A stretch of 64,000 nucleotides of DNA from Corynebacterium oculi (lineage in GTDB: Bacteria; Actinomycetota; Actinomycetes; Mycobacteriales; Mycobacteriaceae). This document shows positions 26,853 through 35,373 of the stretch, in pieces. The stretch is from positions 62,001 through 126,000 of the forward strand of contig NZ_LKST01000003.1 of NCBI RefSeq assembly GCF_001412105.1, written 5' to 3'. Each line of letters begins with the position of its first letter. The stretch's first letter is position 1. A program made the translations under genes and the position numbers. A model generated the notes under the pieces. The model was not told where the DNA came from. It searched no databases and worked only from the letters and a program-made list of their open reading frames with translations.

Positions 26853-28847
26853 CTAGGGGTGACGGGCGACGGTGCGGCGGAAGGCCTGGGCGGCACAGGC
26901 GCGGTAGAACAGGGCGCTGGCGGCGAGACTCAACACGAGCACCGCCGCCCCGGAGGCCAACAGAATCAGGGGATCGGGGTGACGCAGCACAAAGGTGAGG
27001 GCGCCCGCGAGCGCCACGATGAGGGAGGCGCGGAGGGCGTCGATACGCAGCGGGGCGCCGATCATGGCGAGGTAGGGGTGCCCCGCGAGGTGGCGCGTGG
27101 TGATTCTCCGGGCGTTGCGGGTTGCCCAGAGGGCGGCGTTCTGTGTCCCGCTGAGGAAGATCGCGGCCAGGATAAGCACGACGGTGAGGAAGTACATGCG
27201 GGATTCCTCCTGGAACTTCCGCGCCTGATCCAGGGAGAGCTGCGCGATGGAGTCCACGGAGTAGACGTAGGGATCAAGATGGTGGCGGGCCAAGGCTTCC
27301 CGGAGGGCCCCTTCCTCGGCGGAGACGATGTTTCCCGAGGACAGGGTGGGAAGGAGAAACCCCTCGACGCTGAAGGAGGCGAGTGGGGCATCGGTGACCA
27401 CGAGGAGGGAATCCGTGGCCTGAGTGGTGTTGCCCCCGAGCACCACCCCGGCCTCCATCGCGGGAACGGGGGTGGCGCCATTGAGGTAGTAGCGCAGCCC
27501 GGCGTTATCGGTGCCATCGCGGGAGAGGAGGGAAAGTTGCTGATCTTTGCCCAACCAGCCCTGCGCAAAGGTGGGGGCGGCCTGGGGAAGCGAGACCTCC
27601 GTGAGGTCATCGGGGGAGATGCCGAAGGCATGCAGCCAGGCCTCATCGGTGATGATGACGTGCCGGAAGCCGTCCATCTCCTCGCGCGAGTAGGAGATGG
27701 AGGAATCAAGGGTGAGGGAGATTCTGAGGTTGTCGGAGTCGCTGAGTTCTTGCAGCGCCGCCGCCACGTTGCGGGGTCCCTCCGGGGTGTCAAGGAGGCT
27801 GGTGGAATCAGAGAACGATACCCGCACCGTGCCCTTCATGGCCTCCCACAGGGCGTGATCCTGGGCCAGGCGATGCGAATGGAGCGCGAGGGTGGCGGTG
27901 CTGGGCACTACGAGGAGGGCTACCACCAGGGTCGCGCCGTGCAAGACCAAACCCATGCGCCGGAACCCGTGCGGTATGTGGCGGTGGGCCAGAGCGTCAA
28001 CGCTGGGCCGCCCCACCGCGCTGAGCAGTACGAAGGACGCTAGGGCCAGAGCAAAGGCCGCTCCCTGCACGAGGAGAACGCGAGACCAGACCAGGGGAAG
28101 TTGCTCCGACCCGTGGGCGGACACCACCCAGAATAGGCAGGCGAGGCTGCCTACCAAGAACCCGGGGGCCAGCAGTGCTGTGATGGAGAGGGAGTCCTCG
28201 CGGTGAATACGCTGGCGGGGTACGCCACCGAGGAGGCGGAGGCTGCGTCCGCGTTCCCTGCCCAACAACCACGCGGAGAGCGCGGCGGTGAGCGTGAGGA
28301 ATGTGGCCAGGGCGGCGTTGCCCGCCCCGTTGTGAATGAGGTACGCATACACCAGGCGGATGGGGGAGGTGGGGTTCTCCCACTCGATGCTCGCCTGGTG
28401 CTCCCGGGCCCATGCGTCCAGGGCGGCACGGGTCTCGGGGGAGGAAGAGAGCACATAGCGCCCGGAGAGGGGAGTGGTGCCCAGCGCCGTGTACGGCAGG
28501 AGGGAGCCGTGACTGTGCCGGGAGAACCACTGGATAGAGTCCCCGTCCAGGGATACCGCCGTGGCCGGAGGGCGAGCGCCAAAGAAGAAAATATCGTGGG
28601 CGGTGTCACCCTCGGGGGCCTCCTTGCTCGTCTCCCGGAGCAGGGAAACGCCGTGCTCCTCGACCACGCGGTGCAGGCTGGTGGCCACCTCCTCCTTGGG
28701 CAGGGTGCTCTCGTTGATGCGCAGGCTCAGCGCCGTGGTGGTGCCAAAGGGTTGGTGTTCCTGCTGAAAGGCGAAGCTTTGGAGCGCTAATACCCCACAC
28801 ACCAGGGAGAGAACCAGGGCAGCGGCGCGGATAATCCACCGGATCAT
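26853..28847 (-). CDS. Bacteriocin-associated integral membrane protein (ABC permease)
   Basis: 664 residues from ATG 28847, with GAGAGGAAG upstream. FtsX/MacB-like layout in duplicate: an N-terminal helix, a large external domain (about 30-170), four helices (about 175-330), a second external domain (about 350-530) and three helices near the end (MYFLTVVLILAAIFLSG; LRASLIVALAGALTF; LASGAAVLVLSLAAS). This matches the membrane partner of lactococcin-972-type systems. No bacteriocin gene is adjacent in the window. The role may be export of, or protection from, a peptide. Confidence 0.75.
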   Translation of the reverse strand: MIRWIIRAAALVLSLVCGVLALQSFAFQQEHQPFGTTTALSLRINESTLPKEEVATSLHRVVEEHGVSLLRETSKEAPEGDTAHDIFFFGARPPATAVSLDGDSIQWFSRHSHGSLLPYTALGTTPLSGRYVLSSSPETRAALDAWAREHQASIEWENPTSPIRLVYAYLIHNGAGNAALATFLTLTAALSAWLLGRERGRSLRLLGGVPRQRIHREDSLSITALLAPGFLVGSLACLFWVVSAHGSEQLPLVWSRVLLVQGAAFALALASFVLLSAVGRPSVDALAHRHIPHGFRRMGLVLHGATLVVALLVVPSTATLALHSHRLAQDHALWEAMKGTVRVSFSDSTSLLDTPEGPRNVAAALQELSDSDNLRISLTLDSSISYSREEMDGFRHVIITDEAWLHAFGISPDDLTEVSLPQAAPTFAQGWLGKDQQLSLLSRDGTDNAGLRYYLNGATPVPAMEAGVVLGGNTTQATDSLLVVTDAPLASFSVEGFLLPTLSSGNIVSAEEGALREALARHHLDPYVYSVDSIAQLSLDQARKFQEESRMYFLTVVLILAAIFLSGTQNAALWATRNARRITTRHLAGHPYLAMIGAPLRIDALRASLIVALAGALTFVLRHPDPLILLASGAAVLVLSLAASALFYRACAAQAFRRTVARHP

Positions 28848-28985
28848 GGCGCTTCCTCTCAAAAAGATAAATGAGGTGGAATGAGCGCGTCCTTGGCTCC
28901 GGGGTATCGGAGATCGGTGGGCAGCAGGTGAGGGGTATTTTTAAGGAGGCCGTGCAACCCCGTCTACAGGACGATTGGTGGTCTG

Positions 28986-29000
28986 ATGATATGCGCCACT
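28986..29000 (-). promoter_or_regulatory. Promoter of the bacteriocin-type ABC operon, with -10 region shared with the 57-kb peptide gene
   Basis: On the minus strand TTGACG is followed after 18 nt by TATCAT. The 15 nt ending in that -10, AGTGGCGCATATCAT, recur exactly at 57053-57067 upstream of the secreted peptide gene. Confidence 0.55.
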
Positions 29001-29051
29001 ATAGGTGACCGTCAATACTTTCTACGGAGATTTGCCGCCCCTCACTCCATC

Positions 29052-30257
29052 TCATACCCCCGTCACCTCCATCTCCACCGGGGTGTGTTCCAACTCGTGC
29101 CGGGCTATCACCTCCCCGGAGGTCAGATCCACTAGGACGAGGCCCCCGGTGGCGTCGCTGACGTAGGCGGTGGAGTCAGTTACCTTGAGGATCGGGCCGG
29201 GTTCCTGCCAGTCCTCCTTTTCCTCCCAGGGCTCGATCACCGGAATATCGTGCAGCACCTCGCCGTGCTCCATGTCGATGATCTTCAGCGCGCCGTCGGT
29301 GGTGAGCACCACGCCGTTGCCCTCCTTGTCGCGCCCCAGGGAGCGGAACCAGTAGGAGGCCCCCAGGTCTACGGTGCGCAGGGAGGCGTCGCGGGTGTCG
29401 ATGATCGCCACGGCGGTGGGGTGCTCGTGCGTGGCGGCGGCGTCGGTCTTGTAATCGGCCAGCACGTAGGGGGATTCGGGGTGGCCCGCAAGGTTCCCGG
29501 AGCGCTGGTATTCGTGCTCGGCGGGCACCTTGTGGAATGCGGTGCCATCGAAGATCACCGGCGCGTTCTCGCAGCCGAACACCACGTGCTCCTCGGCGGC
29601 CACGGCCTCCCCGTGTACGCCGGGGCAGTCGGAGGTTTCCGCCTCGGTGGTGCCCGAGGCGTCGATAAGCCGAACGATGGAGCGGGATTCCTCGGTGCCG
29701 GTGGTGGTGAGGAGGTTCTCGCCTAGGGGGACGGCCACGCCGTGATGGGCGGTCCCGGTGGAAACGAGGGTGGGTTCGGCGGGGGAGGCCTGGGTGAAGG
29801 AGTCCGTGGGGAGGACGGAGATGGTGCCCTCGCCGTCGGAGAAGAGGGCGGTGCGCCCGCCGTGGGCCACCACGTGCCCGGCGTGGGGTGCCTCGAAGGT
29901 GGTGGAGGTGAGCGCGGGATCGCCGGAATAGAAGTGGGAGTGGTCGCCGTGGTCCACGCGTTGGGCGGCGGTGTCGTAGAGAAGGTATTCGTCGCCCGCG
30001 CTCACGAGCAGGGTGCGGCCGTCGCCGCTGGGGTTGAGGCGCAGGAATCCCTCGCGCGGGGTGGCGGCGAGGGTTTCGCCGGTGATGGCGTCCAGGGTGG
30101 TCAGGCCGCCGTCGTGGGTGTAGGTGAGGCGGGGGTGGAGGGAGGAGACCTCGCTCACCTCGGCGGGGCCGTCGTGGGTAGGGGTGGTGGAGCCGACGCA
30201 GGCGGTGAGGAGGGCTCCGGTGCTGAGGGTGGCGGCGAGCGCCGCGATGCGTTTCAT
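29052..30257 (-). CDS. AztD-like zinc-binding lipoprotein (beta-propeller)
   Basis: 401 residues. Lipoprotein signal ending LLTACVG, so Cys20 is lipidated. The rest has WD-like beta-propeller repeats and many His residues (DHGDHSHFYSG, FEAPHAGHVVAHGG, STGTAHHGVAV), plus CPGVHGEAV ... VVFGCE. These match AztD, the periplasmic zinc chaperone that loads the AztC solute-binding protein. The aztABC transporter genes are not in this window. A Zur-like box overlaps the expected -35, and TAGGCT lies 8 nt before the ATG, indicating a zinc-repressed leaderless transcript. Confidence 0.78.
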   Translation of the reverse strand: MKRIAALAATLSTGALLTACVGSTTPTHDGPAEVSEVSSLHPRLTYTHDGGLTTLDAITGETLAATPREGFLRLNPSGDGRTLLVSAGDEYLLYDTAAQRVDHGDHSHFYSGDPALTSTTFEAPHAGHVVAHGGRTALFSDGEGTISVLPTDSFTQASPAEPTLVSTGTAHHGVAVPLGENLLTTTGTEESRSIVRLIDASGTTEAETSDCPGVHGEAVAAEEHVVFGCENAPVIFDGTAFHKVPAEHEYQRSGNLAGHPESPYVLADYKTDAAATHEHPTAVAIIDTRDASLRTVDLGASYWFRSLGRDKEGNGVVLTTDGALKIIDMEHGEVLHDIPVIEPWEEKEDWQEPGPILKVTDSTAYVSDATGGLVLVDLTSGEVIARHELEHTPVEMEVTGV

Positions 30258-30279
30258 GGGTGAGTAGCCTAGTTAATAA

Positions 30280-30294
30280 TGACAATCACTATCA
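30280..30294. promoter_or_regulatory. Zur-like box between aztD-like gene and ABC-F gene
   Basis: TGACAATCACTATCA, within an AT-rich imperfect palindrome from about 30274 to 30300. Its complement TGATAGTGATTGTCA agrees at 12 of 15 positions with the actinobacterial Zur pattern TGAAAATGATTTTCA. It overlaps the -35 region of the minus-strand zinc lipoprotein gene. Confidence 0.6.
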
Positions 30295-30336
30295 ATAATG
30301 CGGGGGTGGCAGGGGTGCCCTAAGATAAGAACCCTT

Positions 30337-32160
30337 ATGGCGAACCTCATCAATATGGAGAATGTCTCCCTCTCGTACGGCCTAAAAACCCTGCTTGACG
30401 GCGTGTCCCTCGGCGTGCAAAGCGGGGAACGCATCGGCGTGGTGGGGCTCAACGGCGGCGGCAAAACCAGCCTGCTGGAGGTGCTCACGGGGCTGGAAGA
30501 ACCGGACTCCGGGCGCGTTTCCCACGTGAGCGATCTGCGCATGGCGGTGGTCACCCAGCGCGCCGAGCTGGACCCCGACGCCACCGTGGCGCAGGTGGTG
30601 CTCGCGCCTTTGGGCCTGGAAACCTTCGAGTGGGCCTCCAACGCCAAGGTGCGTGCGGTGCTCGGCGGGCTGGGCGTGGCAAACCTGGGCCTGGATACCC
30701 CGGTGGGCTCGCTCTCCGGCGGGGAACGCCGCCGCGTGAACCTCGCCGCCGCGCTGGTGCGCGACCTCGACCTGGTGGTGCTCGACGAGCCCACCAACCA
30801 CCTCGACGTGGAGGGCGTGCAGTGGCTGGCCTCCCACTTGCTCTCCCGCAAGGTGGCGCTGGTGGTGGTCACCCACGACCGCTGGTTCCTCGACACCGTG
30901 GCCACCCGCACCTGGGAGGTACACGACGGCCAGGTGGACGTGTACGAGGGCGGCTACAATGATTGGATCTTTGCCCGCGCCGAGCGCGCCCGCCAGGCCG
31001 ACGCCGCCGAGGCCCGCCGCCGCAACCTCGCCCGCAAGGAACTCGCCTGGCTGCGGCGCGGAGCGCCGGCGCGCACCTCTAAGCCGCGCTACCGCATCGA
31101 GGCCGCCGAGGCCCTGATCGCGGACGTGCCCGCCCCCCGCGACAGCGTGGAACTCATGGCCTTTTCCAAGCGCCGCCTGGGTAACCGGGTGATTGACCTG
31201 GAGGACGCGCGCGTGGAAACCCCCGACGGCCGCGTGCTCGTGGATGGCCTGACCTGGCGTCTGGCTCCCGGCGAGCGCATCGGCCTGGTGGGGGTGAACG
31301 GCTCGGGCAAGACCACCCTGCTGCGCACCCTGGCCGGGGAGCACCCGCTGGCCGGAGGCCAGCGCAAGCAGGGAACCACCGTGCGCCTGGGGTGGCTGCG
31401 CCAGGAACTCGATGACCTCGATCCCCAGCGTCGGCTCATCGACGCCGTGGAGGACGTGGCCACCTACGTTCACCTGGGGGATAAGGAACTCTCCGCCTCC
31501 CAACTGGCCGAGCGCTTAGGCTTTTCCGCCAAGCGTCAGCGCACCCCCGTGGGTGACCTCTCGGGCGGGGAGCGGCGTCGCCTGCAACTCACCCGCGTGC
31601 TCATGGCGGAGCCAAACGTGCTGCTCCTCGACGAGCCCACCAACGACCTCGACATTGATACCTTGCAGGAGCTGGAATCGCTGCTGGACGGTTGGCCGGG
31701 AACCCTGGTGGTGATCTCGCACGATCGCTACCTCATCGAGCGCATCGCGGACAGCACCTGGGCACTGTTTGGGGACGGGAAACTGACCAACCTCCCCGGA
31801 GGGATCGAACAATACCTACAGCGGCGCGCTCAGGAGGCCGCCGCCGAGGGGGCGGGCCCGCTCGACCTGGGGGAGAAGCACCCGGCGGCCGCGCCTCCCG
31901 CCGCGTCCTTTGCACCAGGGCGGCTCAGCAGCCAGGAACACCGTCAGTTGACCAAGAAGATGAACAAACTAGAGCGCGAGATGTCCACCCTGGCGCAGAA
32001 GATCGCCCGGGGCGAGGAAGAGATGGCCGAGGTAGCCGCCGCCGCGAGCCCGGACACGGCACGGCTTTCGGAGCTGGACTCCCAGGTGCGCGCGCTGCGC
32101 GAGCAGCATGAGGAGGCCGAGGCCGCCTGGCTGGAAGCGGCGGAGGAACTAGAGGGCTGA
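30337..32160 (+). CDS. ABC-F family ATPase (Uup-like)
   Basis: 607 residues from ATG 30337. Two ABC domains: Walker A GLNGGGKTS and GVNGSGKTT, signatures LSGGERRR (twice), Walker B LVVLDEPTNHLD and VLLLDEPTNDLD, with the inter-domain linker around YNDWIFARAERARQ. A C-terminal coiled coil rich in Glu and Lys (about 535-607) is Uup-like. ABC-F proteins act on ribosomes, and Uup also affects transposon excision and DNA. TAAGAT ends 10 nt upstream. Confidence 0.9.
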   Translation: MANLINMENVSLSYGLKTLLDGVSLGVQSGERIGVVGLNGGGKTSLLEVLTGLEEPDSGRVSHVSDLRMAVVTQRAELDPDATVAQVVLAPLGLETFEWASNAKVRAVLGGLGVANLGLDTPVGSLSGGERRRVNLAAALVRDLDLVVLDEPTNHLDVEGVQWLASHLLSRKVALVVVTHDRWFLDTVATRTWEVHDGQVDVYEGGYNDWIFARAERARQADAAEARRRNLARKELAWLRRGAPARTSKPRYRIEAAEALIADVPAPRDSVELMAFSKRRLGNRVIDLEDARVETPDGRVLVDGLTWRLAPGERIGLVGVNGSGKTTLLRTLAGEHPLAGGQRKQGTTVRLGWLRQELDDLDPQRRLIDAVEDVATYVHLGDKELSASQLAERLGFSAKRQRTPVGDLSGGERRRLQLTRVLMAEPNVLLLDEPTNDLDIDTLQELESLLDGWPGTLVVISHDRYLIERIADSTWALFGDGKLTNLPGGIEQYLQRRAQEAAAEGAGPLDLGEKHPAAAPPAASFAPGRLSSQEHRQLTKKMNKLEREMSTLAQKIARGEEEMAEVAAAASPDTARLSELDSQVRALREQHEEAEAAWLEAAEELEG

Positions 32161-33848
32161 TGATACGGAGAATCCGGCTGCACCCCTGGGGCATGGTGGG
32201 GGCGGCGATCATGTTTATCCTGGGGCTCACGCCCTCGCTGCTGCCCCGCGACTTCTTCTATCAGGGCCTGGTGTGTGGCTTGGGCGCGGGGATCGGCTAC
32301 GCCCTGGGTGAGGGCGCCTACCGGATTTGGCACCGCTGGTTCTCCCCGCGCTACGCCCCCCGCCTGCGCGCGCGGCTCGACGCTATTCCTACCCGCGTGC
32401 GCCGGGTGCTGCGCGTGGTGGTTCCCGTGGTGGCCTGGGTGGGCGTGATCGGAGCGGTGGTGTTCTCCCTGGGCTGGCAGCGCGGGGTGGCTCACCTCAC
32501 CGGAGCCCAGGCGTACTCGCTCTGGGAATTCTTGCTGGTGCTCCCGGTGGGCTTCGCGGTCTTCGGCCTCACCCTGGCGGTGGGGGCGGCGGTGCGGGGC
32601 CTGGCCCGGTTGCTCACGCGCGCCGCCCCCTCGCGGCTGCGCGCCCCGGTGCGCAGCACCCTGGGGTGGGGCGCGGCGATCTTCGTGTGCCTGCTGATGA
32701 TTAACCAGGTCATCCCCGGCGTGATCGTGGGTGCGGGGGAGCGGGTGTTCTCCGTGAGCAACAAGGACCCCGAGGAGGGCGTGGAACAACCCCAGGAGCC
32801 GGAGCGCTCCGGCTCCCCGGAATCCACCGTGGCCTTCGACGGCCTGGGAAGTTACGGCATGAGATTCGTCGATGGTGGCCTGCGGGCCAAGGAACTTTCC
32901 GAGGTCACCGGCGAGCCCGCCCGCGAGCCCGTGCGCATTTACGCGGGCCTGCGCAACGAGCCGGAGGTGCGCGAGCGCGCCCAGATGCTTATCGACGAAT
33001 TGGAGCGCACCGGAGCCCGCGAGCGCGAGGCCCTGCTGCTGGTACTGCCCACCGGCACCGGCTGGGTCAACCTGCGCGCGGCCCAGGCCTTCGAGCTGCT
33101 CTACGGCGGGAACACCGCCGTGGCCTCCGCGCAGTACTCCTACCTCCCCTCGGCGTTTCACTTCTTCACCGGCGGCGACGCCGTGCAGGAGGCCGGCAAG
33201 GCCCTTATTACCCCCGTGGTGGACTGGTGGAACTCCCTGCCCGCCGACGATCGCCCCAAGCTCTACCTCTACGGGGAATCCCTGGGTTCCACGGCGGTGG
33301 AATCCGCCTTCTCCGGTATGCGCGACATTTCCTCCTCGGTAGATGGAATCCTGCTCACCGGCCCGCCGGACTTCAACCCCCTGTGGTCGAGCTTCATCGA
33401 GCGCCGCGATCCCGGCACCACCCAGGTCAGCCCCGAATACTCCGGCGGCCTGGTGGTGCGCTTTGCCCAGAACGCCGAGCAGGTGTGCTCCTTTAGCGGC
33501 GAGAACGAGCAGTGGGGGCCTACCCGCGTGCTCTATATCCAGCACCCCTCCGATCCGATCGTGTGGTGGTCGCCCTCCCTCATGCTGAGGGAACCGGACT
33601 GGCTGCGCGAACCCGCGGGGTTTGATCGCCTCCCGGGAATGAGATGGATTCCGTTTATCACCTTTCTCCAGGTGGCGGCGGATCTTCCCGTGAGCCAGAA
33701 CGTGCCACAGAGCCACGGGCACAACTACGGCGACGAGTTATTAGATGGCTTTGCCGCCGTGGCGGGGGTGGAGCAGCGCCGCGCGCAGGAACTAGCACCG
33801 GCGTTGGAAGAAGCCCTGCGGCGCAGCGGGGACGAGAGATTCGAGTGA
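32160..33848 (+). CDS. Membrane-anchored alpha/beta-hydrolase (Abhydrolase_9 type)
   Basis: 562 residues; ATG overlaps the ABC-F stop (TGATG). The N-terminal third has about five membrane helices, beginning MVGAAIMFILGLTPSLLPRDFF, the N-terminal domain seen in this family. The C-terminal half is an alpha/beta hydrolase with the nucleophile elbow LYGESLGSTAVE and a late QSHGHNYGDEL that likely carries the catalytic His. Substrate unknown; probably acts on envelope lipids. Confidence 0.83.
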   Translation: MIRRIRLHPWGMVGAAIMFILGLTPSLLPRDFFYQGLVCGLGAGIGYALGEGAYRIWHRWFSPRYAPRLRARLDAIPTRVRRVLRVVVPVVAWVGVIGAVVFSLGWQRGVAHLTGAQAYSLWEFLLVLPVGFAVFGLTLAVGAAVRGLARLLTRAAPSRLRAPVRSTLGWGAAIFVCLLMINQVIPGVIVGAGERVFSVSNKDPEEGVEQPQEPERSGSPESTVAFDGLGSYGMRFVDGGLRAKELSEVTGEPAREPVRIYAGLRNEPEVRERAQMLIDELERTGAREREALLLVLPTGTGWVNLRAAQAFELLYGGNTAVASAQYSYLPSAFHFFTGGDAVQEAGKALITPVVDWWNSLPADDRPKLYLYGESLGSTAVESAFSGMRDISSSVDGILLTGPPDFNPLWSSFIERRDPGTTQVSPEYSGGLVVRFAQNAEQVCSFSGENEQWGPTRVLYIQHPSDPIVWWSPSLMLREPDWLREPAGFDRLPGMRWIPFITFLQVAADLPVSQNVPQSHGHNYGDELLDGFAAVAGVEQRRAQELAPALEEALRRSGDERFE

Positions 33849-34008
33849 TTGGCACACGGGTATGATTTTTAGCGGACAAAGGTCTATCATGTGAGTCTAG
33901 GGGCGGCGGTGAACAACACCGGATACCAGGGGGTTTGGTTGTGCATTTTCTGCCTGCGCGTTAGCGATGTTGTGTGGTAAATGCGTGGAGAAAACGGAGG
34001 GGAACGCG

Positions 34009-34470
34009 ATGGCTGGTACAGGGCTTAGCGCAATGGATATTGCGCAGTGGTTTGTCGCGTGGGCGGAGGAATCGGAGGACGCTGATCTCACTCCGCTTAA
34101 GTTGCAGAAGTTGCTTTATTATGCGAAGGGCGTTTTTATGAACAATAGCGGTGACGTCTCTTTGTTCCCTGAGCCGATGCAGGCGTGGGCTCACGGCCCC
34201 GTGGTTCCAGACGTGTACCATGAGCTGAAAAGTTTTGGGAAGAACCCCATTGATCCAGATAAATTTGTCTCCGATAACTTTAATTGGGATAGGTTTGCGG
34301 TGGTGGAGGATTCCCTCGTTGAGACGTGGCAGAAGTATGCCGTCTACTCGGCCTGGGCGTTACGGAATAAGACGCATCGGGAGCTGCCGTGGATAAGGGG
34401 TTTCACTGGCGGTGATCGTAACAGTGAGATCACCGACGCAGATTTAAAAGAGTTTTTCTGCCAGCAATGA
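34009..34470 (+). CDS. Panacea-domain (DUF4065, SocA-like) antitoxin
   Basis: 153 residues from ATG 34009, after a strong GGAGGGG site. Typical Panacea start: SAMDIAQWFVAWA ... LTPLKLQKLLYYAKGVF, followed by QAWAHGPVVPDVYHELKSFG. These domains neutralise many unrelated toxins and are widespread in phages and genomic islands. Its stop overlaps the start of the next gene (ATGA), a standard toxin-antitoxin arrangement. Lower GC than neighbours. Confidence 0.87.
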   Translation: MAGTGLSAMDIAQWFVAWAEESEDADLTPLKLQKLLYYAKGVFMNNSGDVSLFPEPMQAWAHGPVVPDVYHELKSFGKNPIDPDKFVSDNFNWDRFAVVEDSLVETWQKYAVYSAWALRNKTHRELPWIRGFTGGDRNSEITDADLKEFFCQQ

Positions 34471-34889
34471 GCGGAAAGAAAAGGAGGGGGACTCCTCCGT
34501 GTAGGGATGGCGGTCGGGATCCGGGGCAACTTGAGCCAGATAAGCATGATCCTCGCGGGGAGTATCCTGTCTTATCGTTTCGTTTTCTTCAGAAGGATTG
34601 GGGATTCCAGGAGCTTACCCCCAAACAATGCAAGGATTTTACCTGCAAGTGGCATGAGCGATCGAAGATGACGTGGATGGAGTTGTCGCAACACCCCAGA
34701 CACGGTCTCGGTAGCGAGTCGATTCCAAAGAAGAGCATTCGCCCAGCCGTGCCCGAGAAGTTTAGCGATCAGGATAAGTTCAGGGTTTACCGACATTTAG
34801 GTAATTTGCCGATGGCTGGGGTGAAGATGAAGAATGTCTATTACGTGCTCTGGATCGAGAAGGAATATGGTGAACTATATGAGCACTGA
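34467..34889 (+). CDS. Putative toxin partner of the Panacea antitoxin
   Basis: 140 residues. A basic N terminus is followed by a compact domain with VLSFRFLQKDWGFQELT, a WMELSQHPRHGLGSE block, a KSIRPAVPEKF block and YYVLWIEKEYGELYEH at the end. I recognise this as the sort of protein that follows Panacea antitoxins, but cannot name a biochemical target. Gene order antitoxin-toxin with a 4-nt overlap. Confidence 0.7.
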   Translation: MSGKKRRGTPPCRDGGRDPGQLEPDKHDPRGEYPVLSFRFLQKDWGFQELTPKQCKDFTCKWHERSKMTWMELSQHPRHGLGSESIPKKSIRPAVPEKFSDQDKFRVYRHLGNLPMAGVKMKNVYYVLWIEKEYGELYEH

Positions 34890-35028
34890 CGCTTTATCTT
34901 GTGTTTCATGTGTGTTAATTTGGTTGAAGGTGTGATCCTTTTAGAAGTTATGTCTTGACGATGCCGGGTGTGGCGATCCGGATTTAATGAGCATGCGTAG
35001 CCGAGGCGCGTCGCGTACCCTGGGCCCC

Positions 35029-35352
35029 ATGATTTTGATTAACGTTGTGTACCGCCCCAAGCCCGAATACCTGGAGAACTTCCGGGACAAGGTCGCGGAG
35101 TTCACCGAGGCCACCCGCGCCGAGGAGGGCAACATCTTCTTCGACTGGTATCGCAGCACCGATGACCCCGGCGTGTACGTGCTCCTGGAGGCCTTCCAGG
35201 ACGACGCAGCCGAGGCTCACGTGAACTCCCAGCACTTCAAGGACGCCTGCGAGCTCTTCCCGGAGTTGCTGCTGGAGACGCCCAAGATCATCAACACCAC
35301 GATTCCGGGCAAGACCGAGTGGGATCGCATGGCCGAGTTTGCCGTGGACTAG
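35029..35352 (+). CDS. ABM-domain (antibiotic biosynthesis monooxygenase-like) protein
   Basis: 107 residues from ATG 35029; TACCCT (35016-35021) ends 7 nt upstream, so a leaderless start. Dimeric ferredoxin-like fold: MILINVVYRPKPEYLENF, GNIFFDWYRSTDDPGVYVLLEAFQDDAAEAHVNSQHF. Such proteins include YgiN-like quinol monooxygenases and LsrG; the substrate is not predictable. The next gene follows after 21 nt but has its own promoter. Confidence 0.85.
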   Translation: MILINVVYRPKPEYLENFRDKVAEFTEATRAEEGNIFFDWYRSTDDPGVYVLLEAFQDDAAEAHVNSQHFKDACELFPELLLETPKIINTTIPGKTEWDRMAEFAVD

Positions 35353-35373
35353 CCCCCGCTAAACTGGTTCCTT

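Noticed and set aside
26285..28043. Long open frames on the plus strand opposite the ABC permease and ATPase
   Set aside because: High-GC antisense shadow: Gly/His/Gln-rich sequence without domains, while the minus strand encodes clear ABC proteins.
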